Below, piece by piece: positions 24,114 to 31,788 of a stretch of DNA of 34,884 nt. The notes under the pieces are model-generated. The model was not told the DNA's origin, did no database searches, and saw nothing but the letters and a program-made list of their open reading frames with translations. A program made the translations under genes and the position numbers. Where the stretch lies: assembly GCA_910586555.1 (NCBI GenBank), contig CAJUJY010000037.1:1-34884 (forward strand). The letters are read 5' to 3'. Position 1 is the first letter of the stretch; each line of letters opens with the position of its first letter. This DNA is from an uncultured Lachnospiraceae bacterium. GTDB taxonomy: Bacteria; Bacillota; Clostridia; Lachnospirales; Lachnospiraceae.

Positions 24114-25493
24114 ATGTTCAACTCTTTTTCATGGCAGTCTCATAATGAGTATCACATCAACTTTAAAAATTTTAAGGCAAAGCTTTCATCTGACTTGCGT
24201 GTCCTTCTCTGGAACAACTATTCCGAAGAACGTCATAAACTCATGTCACTCAACCTTGACCCTGTTGGCGGATATCTTTCCCAGTTTTATTCTGCGACTG
24301 GACGCCCTGCACTCCATCAGGCACAGATCCTGCGCTCACTTATCCTTTTCGCCTTTCTCTTTAACCGTACCGATGCCAGACTCTCTCTGACTGTGTGGGT
24401 CAGAGAAGTCTTTCCTTCCAATCCTGTACTGACTGCCCTGGCCGGATGCCGCTGTGTTGACGACCTCCCTCCCCTTGGTTCTTATTATGACTTTATGAAC
24501 CGGCTCTGGAATGCTTCCTGTGATAACTATTCACGAACATGCCTGCTTACTAAAAATATGAACGGTAAGAAGCCTAAAAAGGTGATCGGTCCTGATGGAA
24601 AACTTATTGAACCAGAGCCTGATACTTATGCCACAAGGGATATGGTGGAACGCATCTTTCATGGTGAGTCTCTCTCTAATGGAAAACAGGACATTCTACA
24701 GACCGTTTTTTCTCTCGCCGCTGTCCTTCCTTCTATAATTAATGGCCTCATCCCTCTTAAGGAACTTACTGTCTCTGGTGATGGTACTGCCGTAAAAGCA
24801 CATGCAAATCCCTTTGGCCGTAACCCGCAGTTATCACTGGAAGTCCCCCTGCTGTTAAATTTCACCAGTGCAAAACGGCATGACAGTATTAATTTCCTGT
24901 TTGCCATTGATGCCTTTGGCAAGCAGGGAACAGGCCTTTCCCCTAAAAATCTCTGTCTTGATTCCGCTCATGACAACATTGCCACGTATAAGCTTCTTGA
25001 CCACTGGGACATAAATGCCCTGATTGATATCAACAAAAGAGGCGGTTCCTCAGACGGACTTCCTGATGATATCTCCCTTGATAAAGATGCACATCCGTTA
25101 TGCCAGGCAGGCCTGCGCATGTGCAGCTGGGGATATGACAAAAATAAGGATGCGCAGAAATTCCGCTGTCCCCTTGCCTGCAACAGGGTTAAGGAGTGTC
25201 CCTGCTCTTTGGAATGCCGCAAAAGCAGCTATGGACGGACAGTCTATATAAAGAACAGCTCCGATCTCCGGCTTCATCCCCGTATTCCACGGGACAGTGA
25301 ACAGTACAAAACCATCTACAGTGAACGTTCCGCCTGTGAACGTATGAATGACAGCGTCCTGAACAACTACCACCTGCAGGATCTCAAAATTCGGGGCGAT
25401 GACCACTTTTCCTTCTGGACAATGATTATTGGGATATGCATTCATCTGGATGCATGGTACAAGATGAGCAGCATGTCAAAACAGACTGCTTGA
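24114..25493 (+). CDS. IS1182-family transposase
   Basis: 459 residues. The ATG at 24114 follows AAAGGAGG at 7 nt; the frame is open upstream to 23865, but that part lies in the terminal repeat and non-coding leader. Features match the family: an N-terminal DUF772-like region (YLSQFYSATGRPALHQAQILRSL), then the DDE residues in TVSGDGTAVKAHANPFG, LDSAHDNIATYKLL and YSERSACERMND, plus a Cys cluster (CPLACNRVKECPCSLEC). The frame is intact, so the element may be active. Codon use is higher in GC than the neighbouring AT-rich cluster, which suggests a recent arrival. Confidence 0.93.
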   Translation: MFNSFSWQSHNEYHINFKNFKAKLSSDLRVLLWNNYSEERHKLMSLNLDPVGGYLSQFYSATGRPALHQAQILRSLILFAFLFNRTDARLSLTVWVREVFPSNPVLTALAGCRCVDDLPPLGSYYDFMNRLWNASCDNYSRTCLLTKNMNGKKPKKVIGPDGKLIEPEPDTYATRDMVERIFHGESLSNGKQDILQTVFSLAAVLPSIINGLIPLKELTVSGDGTAVKAHANPFGRNPQLSLEVPLLLNFTSAKRHDSINFLFAIDAFGKQGTGLSPKNLCLDSAHDNIATYKLLDHWDINALIDINKRGGSSDGLPDDISLDKDAHPLCQAGLRMCSWGYDKNKDAQKFRCPLACNRVKECPCSLECRKSSYGRTVYIKNSSDLRLHPRIPRDSEQYKTIYSERSACERMNDSVLNNYHLQDLKIRGDDHFSFWTMIIGICIHLDAWYKMSSMSKQTA

Positions 25494-25725
25494 TCAGTTA
25501 TTTTTTATCCTTTAATCGAATATAAGTTCTGGCTCGACAAATCATTTCCAAACAACGGGGATAGTGCGCCCTTTTTTTGGAGATACTCACTATCCATTCT
25601 GTCATTGTTACTCACTTCCATCTGTAATATCTGTGCAAAGTACTAAATCTTCGCTTCTTGTTAATAGTTTCCGAGACTACTCTATTTATAGTATACTTTG
25701 TATTATAGCTAGAATACAACCTATT

Positions 25726-25941
25726 TTAATCAAAATATATTTCTAATCTGACAGTATGGAATGTGGCAGTATTGCCATTATTAAAATATATTACTGTAAG
25801 CATTTCAAGTGGTTTTATATCATTTCCCCTTAAGTCCGCCTCATTATAGAGATTCTGGGCATAGTCGGAAACAATTTTGTTAATATCTTTCATGTCATAG
25901 AATATTTCGTTATCATCAGACATTAAAATTAAGTGTTTCAT
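25726..25941 (-). CDS. Small acidic protein of unknown function
   Basis: 71 residues, acidic, with a beta-rich start (MKHLILMSDDNEIFYDM), a central helix (INKIVSDYAQNLYNEADL) and a C-terminal beta pair (MLTVIYFNNGNTATFHTVRLEIYF). GGGAGAA lies before the ATG. It follows the split 204-residue gene by 21 nt on the same strand and was probably its operon partner. I do not recognise the family. Confidence 0.6.
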   Translation of the reverse strand: MKHLILMSDDNEIFYDMKDINKIVSDYAQNLYNEADLRGNDIKPLEMLTVIYFNNGNTATFHTVRLEIYFD

Positions 25942-26397
25942 AATAGGTGTTCTCCCTTCTTTTTACGTGTGTATAGAGTAATATGATTTTGATATATCAT
26001 TCTGGTTATGCAGGATTAAGCCGCCAGTTATGGCAGATTTCCCGTTCTTGATTTCTTTGAATACAAAGCTATATGGAAGAAAATCATCATAAAATTCGAT
26101 TCGCTCAGATTGTGGCCAGCGAAAATTATTACACAAGGCATGCACCAATTTACGGCAGATTGTGCTGTCTGCAAGGGCAGTATGCAAGTTTTTCGAGCTT
26201 TTGAATATAAGTTGTGGATGTTTATGGGAATTATCTATGGAAAGAGTTTTCCATGTTACAGGACAGCTTTCTGATGTAATTTTCCTACAAAATAATGACA
26301 ATTCATCATAAGGAAGAATAATGGTCTGCTTATATCCATATATGTGTGAGTCACCTGACAGCCATGTAAATTCAATTTCTATGGTGTCCGCATATGT

Positions 26398-27756
26398 CCA
26401 ATGTCATTAACTTAAAGCATTAAAAATTTTATTAAAATATGTTATAATACATTACAGGGTGATGTATTATGAAAAAGATAATAAAAGAAGCAATAGAGGT
26501 TATAAAAAATACAATAAATAAAGAAGAATTTATAACAAAACATAAAACTAATGAAAAAGATTTTACAAGAAAAAGAAAATTAGGATTTAGAGAAATAATG
26601 TATTTTGTATTAGGGCTTTCTAATTCATGTCTGGATTTTGAAAAAGATTATTTTTGTGATGTTTTTAAAATAGAAAAAGTAAGTAACGCAGCAGTTTGTA
26701 AAGCAAGAGATAAAGTAAAATTTACAGCATCCAGGGAACTTTTATCTGTTACACAACAATTTATTCCAGCCCAAAATAAATATAAAGGTTATAATATTAT
26801 AGCAGTTGATGGTGTAAAAGGGGAATTACCTAATACAAAAGAAATAAAAGATAATTATAAACTTTCCAAAGGCTGCTTATATCCACAATTTCATGCAGTA
26901 ACATCTTTTGATGTGTTAAATAGTAAATTTATAGATGCCCAAATTGAAATGGAAACAGCAAATGAACGTAAATTAGCCTATAAGTTATTAGAAAACCACA
27001 TACCAGGAAAAGACATAATTCTTTATGACAGAGGTTTTGCAAGCGTAGCCTTAATACAAAAATTAGAAGAAAAAGGTATATATTTTGTTGCCAGGGTATC
27101 AAAAAGCTTTATAAAAGAAATAAATGAGTTCACAAAACAAAAAACACTTGATAAAACAATTCATATAGACTATACACAAGAAAGGGCAAAAAAAAGTAAA
27201 GTAAAAGATGTGAAACTGCCATATTCTTTTGGTTTACGTTGCGTAAGAATATTTTTAAAAAGTAAACAACAGGAAATATTAATTACAAATTTACCAAGAG
27301 AAGAATTCAAACGTAAGGATGTAGGTCATTTATATCCGTTACGTTGGGGAATAGAAGTTGGTTTTAACCATTTAAAAAATGCACTATACCTGGAAGCATT
27401 TGTAGGAATAAAAGAAAATTCCATAAAACAAGAATTTTACTCTATATTAATAAAATATAATATTATAATGCTTTTTACAGAAGAAGCAAAAATAATGGAA
27501 ATGAACAATAAAAAAAACTTTAAAGTTGGAATATAAGCCTAATATGCGGAAAACAGCTGTTTTTGTTGTAAAAAATATCTTAAAGATGCTTCATTCCAGT
27601 ATAAAAGGATTGACAAAAATAATAAAGGACATACTTTGTAATATTGTAAAATTCAAATCTGCTATAAGAAAAAACAGAACTTTTTTAAGAAAACAGAATT
27701 CTTCAAAATATTCTGTTGGTTATAAACGCAATTTTTTATTAAGTTAATGACATTGG
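26398..27756. mobile_element. IS4-family insertion sequence
   Basis: Perfect 18-bp terminal inverted repeats CCAATGTCATTAACTTAA (26398..26415 and its complement at 27739..27756) and a 7-bp target duplication CATATGT (26391..26397 and 27757..27763). Total 1359 bp with one transposase, which is frameshifted near its end. Confidence 0.93.
26469..27747 (+). pseudogene. IS4-family transposase, frameshifted near the C-terminus
   Basis: The frame from ATG 26469 covers 355 residues with the DDE motifs in IIAVDGVKGELPNT, LYDRGFASVAL and YPLRWGIEVGFNHLK (the YREK-like region, with E in RWGIEVGF). It stops after NFKVGI at 27536. In the +1 frame, directly after the eight-A run at 27511..27518, a C-terminus continues (TLKLEYKPNMRKTAVFVVK ... 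KRNFLLS) to 27747, with a basic tail typical of IS4 proteins. So one base has been gained or two lost in the A run, or the product is made by slippage on it. All catalytic residues precede the shift. Confidence 0.8.
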
Positions 27757-28055
27757 CATATGTCCCCCGCCGAATTACAGCGAAAGAATTAATATCTTGT
27801 GCAATGATTTTCGGTTTGTATTCCAGTTCTGCTAAACAACTGCGCAAGATATAAAAGCATTGTGGGGATTTACGTTTACGGCTGACTGTCCTAAAAATGA
27901 TACAATCAGGCAGGAATGTCATATATACAAGTGTTCTGTTATTCATAATATTTTCACTCCTTTATAAATACTATATTTAATTGAAATAATATAAGTATTT
28001 TAATAATATTGAATAATATAAATAAATTATTTATACTATGGCTAAAATTAAAATA

Positions 28056-28086
28056 CAGCCGTAGAACTTAACAGTCTGCGGCTGTT
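28056..28086 (-). terminator. Terminator after the 28.1-28.3 kb gene remnant
   Basis: ACAGCCG (28056..28062) pairs with CGGCTGT (28080..28086) and the stem is extended inside by a G-U and AGA. On the minus strand ATTTTAATTTT follows. Confidence 0.6.
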
Positions 28087-28101
28087 TGCTGACTATGTGA
28101 T

Positions 28102-28328
28102 TTAGCCTATATTAGCCGTTACCCATCATTTGGCATTGGACAGGGATTTGCAGGCCGCAAGCACCTTTATATCACTTACGGGGATTGCTTCGACTGCAAA
28201 CTCACTATTGCTGTACTGGCTGATCCATACAAATTGCCCATATATAGGGTGGTCAATTTTTTTGTCCAGCAGGCTGGCCTGCTATCTTCTGTATCGCATT
28301 CATGTACTACATTCCATGTACTTTCCAT
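28102..28328 (-). pseudogene. Decayed small gene with a frameshift and a nonsense codon
   Basis: From ATG 28328 (GGAG 8 nt upstream) the frame reads MESTWNVVHECDTEDSRPACWTKK. One base missing in the seven-A run (plus-strand T run 28257..28263) sends it into a stop. The shifted frame reads IDHPIYGQFVWISQYSNSEF and AIPVSDIKVLAACKSLSNAK, then TGA at 28126..28128, then WVTANIG and a stop at 28102. The ending CKSL..AK.WVT recalls a family of about 75-residue proteins on clostridial elements, where the TGA position is normally Arg (AGA). So there are two lesions. Its position 15 nt after the small membrane protein shows it was part of the same operon. Confidence 0.6.
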
Positions 28329-28343
28329 TGTTTTATCTCCGTT

Positions 28344-28526
28344 TTAAAGGCGGTAAGCCAGGCAGAAAAACAGGAATGTCACGACAAAATGAAGCCGGAC
28401 GTTTCTCCATGCCTTTTTTCTGTGTGGAGTGGAACGGTCACCTTTATACATTTCCACGCCACAACACAGGAATAAGTGGAAAGCTGCTGTGATAAAGCTG
28501 ATTAAGCCAAATAAGAACATAAACAT
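28344..28526 (-). CDS. Small membrane protein
   Basis: 60 residues with two hydrophobic segments (about 1 to 21, MFMFLFGLISFITAAFHLFLC, split by length here; and about 46 to 59) separated by a basic loop (MYKGDRSTPHRKKAWRNVR). AAAGGAGG lies 9 nt before the ATG, a strong site that supports a real gene. It lies 35 nt after the DUF488 gene. I do not recognise the family; it could be a holin-like or small toxin-like membrane protein, but nothing more shows that. Confidence 0.6.
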   Translation of the reverse strand: MFMFLFGLISFITAAFHLFLCCGVEMYKGDRSTPHRKKAWRNVRLHFVVTFLFFCLAYRL

Positions 28527-28561
28527 AACTATGAACCTCCTTTGTGTGGGTAAAGCCCGTC

Positions 28562-28978
28562 TTACAAGCAGGCTTTACCATAAACAGAATAATCTTTTTT
28601 AACACCATTAACTGTAATTCCAATACTCTGTAGGATGCCTGCAATGATGCTTCTGTGACATGTTGTTTCATCATTACAAAAGCAAGGAAAACATATATGT
28701 TTTCCTTGGTTATCAAATCCAATAAGTTCCGCAAATTTCCTACGTGCTGTTGCTGTCTGCATTTCTTCAATAAACACAGGCACATAAATTTTTTGGAATG
28801 TGTCTGTATTCCAATTGCCAGTATCCCTTAGCTCAAGATATTTTTTAAATAAACCCCATGATGGGGACAGCCCAGGGACGTGTTTCATCTGGCCAGGGTT
28901 CTTGAGTGAGCGCACGATTGCCCATACCTCGTCATATATTGTATAGTCTATACTTCTTATATTTGTGATAGTTACCAT
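28562..28978 (-). CDS. DUF488-family protein
   Basis: 138 residues. Matches the DUF488 pattern: an N-terminal strand (ITNIRSIDYTIYDEVWAIVRS) with the conserved Pro-rich loop (LSPSWGLFKKYLEL), and the cysteine site CFCNDETTCHRSIIAGIL, in which C..CHR is the family hallmark. DUF488 proteins are common near mobile elements and their activity is not settled. GGAGGGG lies before the ATG. It starts the minus-strand run that continues into the small membrane protein and the two decayed genes. Confidence 0.85.
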   Translation of the reverse strand: MVTITNIRSIDYTIYDEVWAIVRSLKNPGQMKHVPGLSPSWGLFKKYLELRDTGNWNTDTFQKIYVPVFIEEMQTATARRKFAELIGFDNQGKHICFPCFCNDETTCHRSIIAGILQSIGITVNGVKKDYSVYGKACL

Positions 28979-29042
28979 TAATTTTCCCCTCCGTTATATA
29001 ATTTTTTTATCATCAAAGCAACTCCCGGCGTGCGGATGCACG

Positions 29043-29516
29043 CTAATCTTTTAATCCATACAGGTCATGCTGGACCTGGTTAGCAATATCCGCCTCATGC
29101 TGCGCCTTGGCGTTATACAGAAGGGTAATGATATAAGCACTGTGGTTATTGACCTTGGTTGTGTTTTGCTTATATTTTTGAACTGTGTACAAAAAATCAA
29201 AATAATTGAGTTTTAATAATACTGAAATGACTACAGCTTTGGGCTTCTCCTCTCCATTTACTCGTATAGTGCTTTTTGTAGTGTTGACTGCGTTGTGAAG
29301 GTAATGGAAAAACGTATCAATAATATCTTTTTCTAGTGGTTCTTGCAGGAGCATATCGTTGTAGAAAAGACGTTCTTTTAGAAAATCGAGAGGATATGTT
29401 TCTGTAATTTCTTTTTTGCAGGGAAAGAAATGTCTTTCTTTTGGATTAAACTGATAGCCAATGGATTTTAGAAACTCTATGGCTTCTGCTTCTTTATTTG
29501 TGTATGTTTTTTTCAA
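29043..29516 (-). CDS. Stand-alone DUF6017-like protein (RepA C-terminal domain)
   Basis: 157 residues. The pattern STIRVNGEEKPKAVVISVLLKLNYFD, NTTKVNNHSAYIITLLYNA and NQVQHDLYG matches the DUF6017 domain (normally the C-terminal part of RepA_N-type initiators, ending in VNHDLYG). Here the N-terminal winged helix of RepA is absent: only about 55 residues precede the domain. The start is a TTG at 29516 with GAGGTGA upstream; no ATG fits. It might modulate replication or bind a host helicase or primase factor; the plasmid's own initiator is of the unrelated Rep_3 class. Family call moderately sure, role inferred. Confidence 0.7.
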   Translation of the reverse strand: MKKTYTNKEAEAIEFLKSIGYQFNPKERHFFPCKKEITETYPLDFLKERLFYNDMLLQEPLEKDIIDTFFHYLHNAVNTTKSTIRVNGEEKPKAVVISVLLKLNYFDFLYTVQKYKQNTTKVNNHSAYIITLLYNAKAQHEADIANQVQHDLYGLKD

Positions 29517-29557
29517 TTTCTCACCTCATGTCAAATCATATTTTTTTGCATACAAAA

Positions 29558-29585
29558 AGAGGTATAGTTTTTACACTATACCTCT
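29558..29585 (-). terminator. Terminator after the rpn unit
   Basis: Perfect 11-bp arms AGAGGTATAGT (29558..29568) and ACTATACCTCT (29575..29585). On the minus strand TTTTTG follows. It separates the rpn region from the DUF6017 gene. Confidence 0.8.
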
Positions 29586-29618
29586 ATGCTGCTGTTGTAG
29601 TAAGACTAGAGATTGCTA

Positions 29619-29791
29619 TTAACTCCAATACCTATTAACATTACCCTCAGCTTCATACGAAGATAAATTGAAGTTGCCATAAGATACTGAACTATTTCTT
29701 GGAAGGATAAGTTGAAATTCTTGCATGTCTGCACAGCACTTCGTATTACACCATCGGTTATGCCTTCTTTATATTTTTCCCGTTTCCACAT
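29619..29791 (-). pseudogene. Decayed copy of the Rpn C-terminal module
   Basis: From ATG 29791 the frame reads MWKREKYKEGITDGVIRSAV and then FNLSFQEIVQYL, which matches the end of the full Rpn next door (MREREKYKEGITEG, GFSFQETVKR). After a frameshift the +1 frame gives FNLSSYEAEGNVNRYWS, matching FGFSLQQSEEAVNKHWM, with a stop at 29619. The uncorrected frame ends at 29606. Upstream, KYITLFM also matches EYMTLLM. Only the last 60 or so residues of Rpn were duplicated; there is no nuclease core. It is either a rearrangement scar or the relic of a separate small inhibitor gene. Confidence 0.75.
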
Positions 29792-29843
29792 AAATAATGT
29801 TATATATTTGGTCTTTCTGATATTCAGTTTTTAACTGAATAAA

Positions 29844-30692
29844 TTACATCCAGTGTTTATTAACTGCTTCTTCGGATTGCTGTAATGAAAATCCAAATTT
29901 TTCAGCAACACGCTTAACGGTTTCTTGAAATGAAAAACCTACTTCTTCATAGGTTTCAACAGCACCTTTGATTTCGCCCTCAGCCATTCCCTCGGTTATG
30001 CCTTCTTTATATTTTTCCCGTTCCCGCATAAGTAATGTCATATATTCCACCTGCCATTCTTTATTTTCTTTGATTTTCTGGACTTCCTGTGCTAATTTTT
30101 CTGTAAAATCATCTTCAGCAGTATTATTTGCTATAAACTTTAAGATATTCTTTGTATCTTCACTGATATTTCCTTCAGTTCCATCAGTATTAAAGAAAAT
30201 TTTAGCTGTACCATCTTCTAAAAATATATCATTATCTTCTTTACACATATTTTCAAATGTGTATCTCCTCCGTCCTTTTCCAAACGCATCAAATGTACAG
30301 ATAAAGATAACAAAGCTTTGTGGAAGCTCACTATAATCTGCTCCTTTTTCGATTGCGTTAAGGTCTATCATTCCAGCATAATACCTGGTTCTTTTGGGAA
30401 GATTTTTACTATGGGTGGTTTGGATTTCTACGTTGTAGACAGTGCCTTTTTCATCTTTAAGGTACACGTCTAACCGTACACTTTTGCTGTCTTTTGAAAT
30501 ATCAATGACTTTCTGTTCTTTCGGATATTCAATGTGGTCGATCTGGATATCCAGCAAACGTTCCAGCATCCCTTTACATAATTCTGGATTCCGCATAACT
30601 TTTGCAAACATAAAGTCATTGGAAATTTTTAAATTTTCCCAAAGCTGTTCCTCTGGAATTGTGATTTTAATTGTATTCTCCTGCTGGCTCAC
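29844..30692 (-). CDS. Rpn-family PD-(D/E)XK nuclease
   Basis: 282 residues from GTG 30692, which has AGAGAGG upstream at good spacing and begins with SQQENTIKI; a longer frame reaches ATG 30737 without a ribosome binding site. The nuclease core is clear: NDFMFAKVM, SVRLDVYLKDEKGTVYNVEIQTTHS (split here at the D and E-I-Q catalytic residues) and RTRYYAGMIDL. The family (PF12784, Rpn/transposase-like) consists of DNA-cleaving proteins with links to recombination and phage defence. An internal ATG at 30041 (AGGTGG 5 nt upstream) would give a 65-residue C-terminal protein, the arrangement described for intragenic inhibitors of Rpn nucleases. A decayed copy of that same module follows. Confidence 0.88.
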   Translation of the reverse strand: MSQQENTIKITIPEEQLWENLKISNDFMFAKVMRNPELCKGMLERLLDIQIDHIEYPKEQKVIDISKDSKSVRLDVYLKDEKGTVYNVEIQTTHSKNLPKRTRYYAGMIDLNAIEKGADYSELPQSFVIFICTFDAFGKGRRRYTFENMCKEDNDIFLEDGTAKIFFNTDGTEGNISEDTKNILKFIANNTAEDDFTEKLAQEVQKIKENKEWQVEYMTLLMREREKYKEGITEGMAEGEIKGAVETYEEVGFSFQETVKRVAEKFGFSLQQSEEAVNKHWM

Positions 30693-30783
30693 ACCATGCA
30701 CCTCTCTTTGCTTTAAATATACTATTTTCTTATGCACCCGTCAACAGTGGCTTTCTGGCCAGAAAATTACGGTTATGCAACAT

Positions 30784-31641
30784 TTATTCCTCTGTATCAG
30801 TATGGGAACTTAGCTGCTCCAGCAGGGTTAAATATTTCTGCTGGTACTTGTCAATCTCTGCTTGGTGCTTTTCCTTTAATTTCTGAAGCTGTTCCTGATA
30901 TTTACGTTCAACTTCAAGGACAGCTTTGTCAAGGGCAATCTGTGACTGCTCCCGCTGCTGTTCCAGGACTTTCTCATGGGCTGTTTGTTCTTGCTGGAGT
31001 TGTTTTTCAAGTTCTGTCTGCTCGTGTACCAGCTTATCATATTCTTTCTGAAGCTTATCTAAATCAGATTGAAGTGCAACCGCCTGCTCTACTGCTTTTT
31101 TCATGTCTTCAGCTTTGATTTTTAATTCATTGCAGGAATCTGTGAGAGCTTTATTCAATTTGTCCTTGTCTGCCAGCATTGTCTGAAGGTCGTCCATCTT
31201 GGATTCATATTCGTTGGTCTTACTGGTGATTACATCGTTTAGCCTGGTATTTTCGTCTGCATACATTTGTGCTTTGCTGGTAGCTTCTTCTTTTAGCTAC
31301 TTTGCAGCGGAAAGCTGGCTCTGTATATCTTGAATGGTGACGTCTTTGGAACTTAAAAGGGCATCAAATTCTGTTCGGATTGTCTGGGATAAATTTTGAT
31401 TATCTTCTAAGCTGCTCATGTATTTTCTTGTGATAGCCGTAACATACCTTTCAAATTCTTCAATATCCGCCTTTTTATCTGTTAGAATAGCCTTGCCAGA
31501 CTGGAATTCATATGCCTCAATGAGCTTTGAGAGTGTCTGCTGCTGGTTGCCACCAATAGCAGCAGAGATTTCTTTAAATTTTTCTGCGGTTTCATCATCA
31601 ATCCGAAAAGATTTTGGCTTTAATTCTTTACTTTCTGCCAT
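30784..31641 (-). pseudogene. Ribbon-helix-helix/coiled-coil protein interrupted by one in-frame TAG
   Basis: The frame from ATG 31641 (AAGGAGC upstream) codes a ribbon-helix-helix-like N-terminus (KPKSFRIDDETAEKFKEIS, residues about 8 to 50) and a charged region, and stops at TAG 31297..31299 after residue 114. In the same frame the text resumes with LKEEATSKAQ and then 160 residues of coiled coil (LQSDLDKLQKEYDKL, LQQEQTAHEKVLEQQREQ) to 30784. The downstream ATG at 31266 has no ribosome binding site. So one 285-codon gene is split by a single amber codon (CAG to TAG would fit). It is either a nonsense mutation or read-through. It is upstream-flanked by GTAATACA repeats that are likely its operator. 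Confidence 0.75.
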
Positions 31642-31657
31642 GTTATATGCTCCTTTC

Positions 31658-31768
31658 TGTAATACACTACTTTGTATTTTTATGTATTACATTGTATCAT
31701 ATTATGAAGTAAAATATGAGAAGAATAAAATATATGTAATACACTACAACGTACTATAAAGTAATACA
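31658..31768 (-). promoter_or_regulatory. Four GTAATACA repeats before the RHH/coiled-coil gene
   Basis: GTAATACA occurs at 31659..31666, 31736..31743 and 31761..31768, and inverted at 31683..31690. Two copies are extended to TGTAATACACTAC (31658..31670 and 31735..31747). They surround the promoter region of the RHH gene that starts at 31641 and probably bind its product. Confidence 0.6.
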
Positions 31769-31788
31769 TTATTAAATAATTAAATTTT

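Larger units (their letters stand above)
23863..25684. mobile_element. IS1182-family insertion sequence
   Basis: Imperfect 19-bp terminal inverted repeats (left TAGTGTTCTCTCGGAAACT at 23863..23881, right at 25666..25684; 16 of 19 match) enclose one transposase gene. TTTA flanks both ends (23859..23862 and 25685..25688) as a 4-bp target duplication; because the flanking text repeats TATTTATAGT on both sides the exact border is ambiguous by a few bases. A hairpin near the right end (GGATAGTG and CACTATCC) may act as a terminator. It sits between phd and its presumed promoter. Confidence 0.85.
25963..27946 (-). pseudogene. Gene of unknown function split by an IS4-family element
   Basis: The N-terminal part (27946 down to 27757, AAGGAG before the ATG) reads MNNRTLVYMTFLPDC to IRRGTYA. 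The C-terminal part resumes at 26397 as DTIEIEFTWLSGDSHIYGYK and ends at 25963. Removing the element and one copy of its CATATGT target duplication joins the two in frame to give about 204 residues. So the gene was intact when the element landed and has not decayed since. The C-terminal half (HKHPQLIFKSSKNLHTALADS and later YSFVFKEIKNGKSAI) is soluble and basic. I do not recognise the family. Confidence 0.8.

Noticed and set aside
27505..27530. Classic -1 frameshifting at A AAA AAC in the IS4 transposase
   Set aside because: The heptamer is present in the right phase, but the -1 frame reaches a stop (TAA) at once; the C-terminus lies in the +1 frame.
28130..28492. 120-codon plus-strand ORF
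   Set aside because: Overlaps the small membrane protein gene and the decayed gene on the minus strand, which have ribosome binding sites and protein-like sequence.
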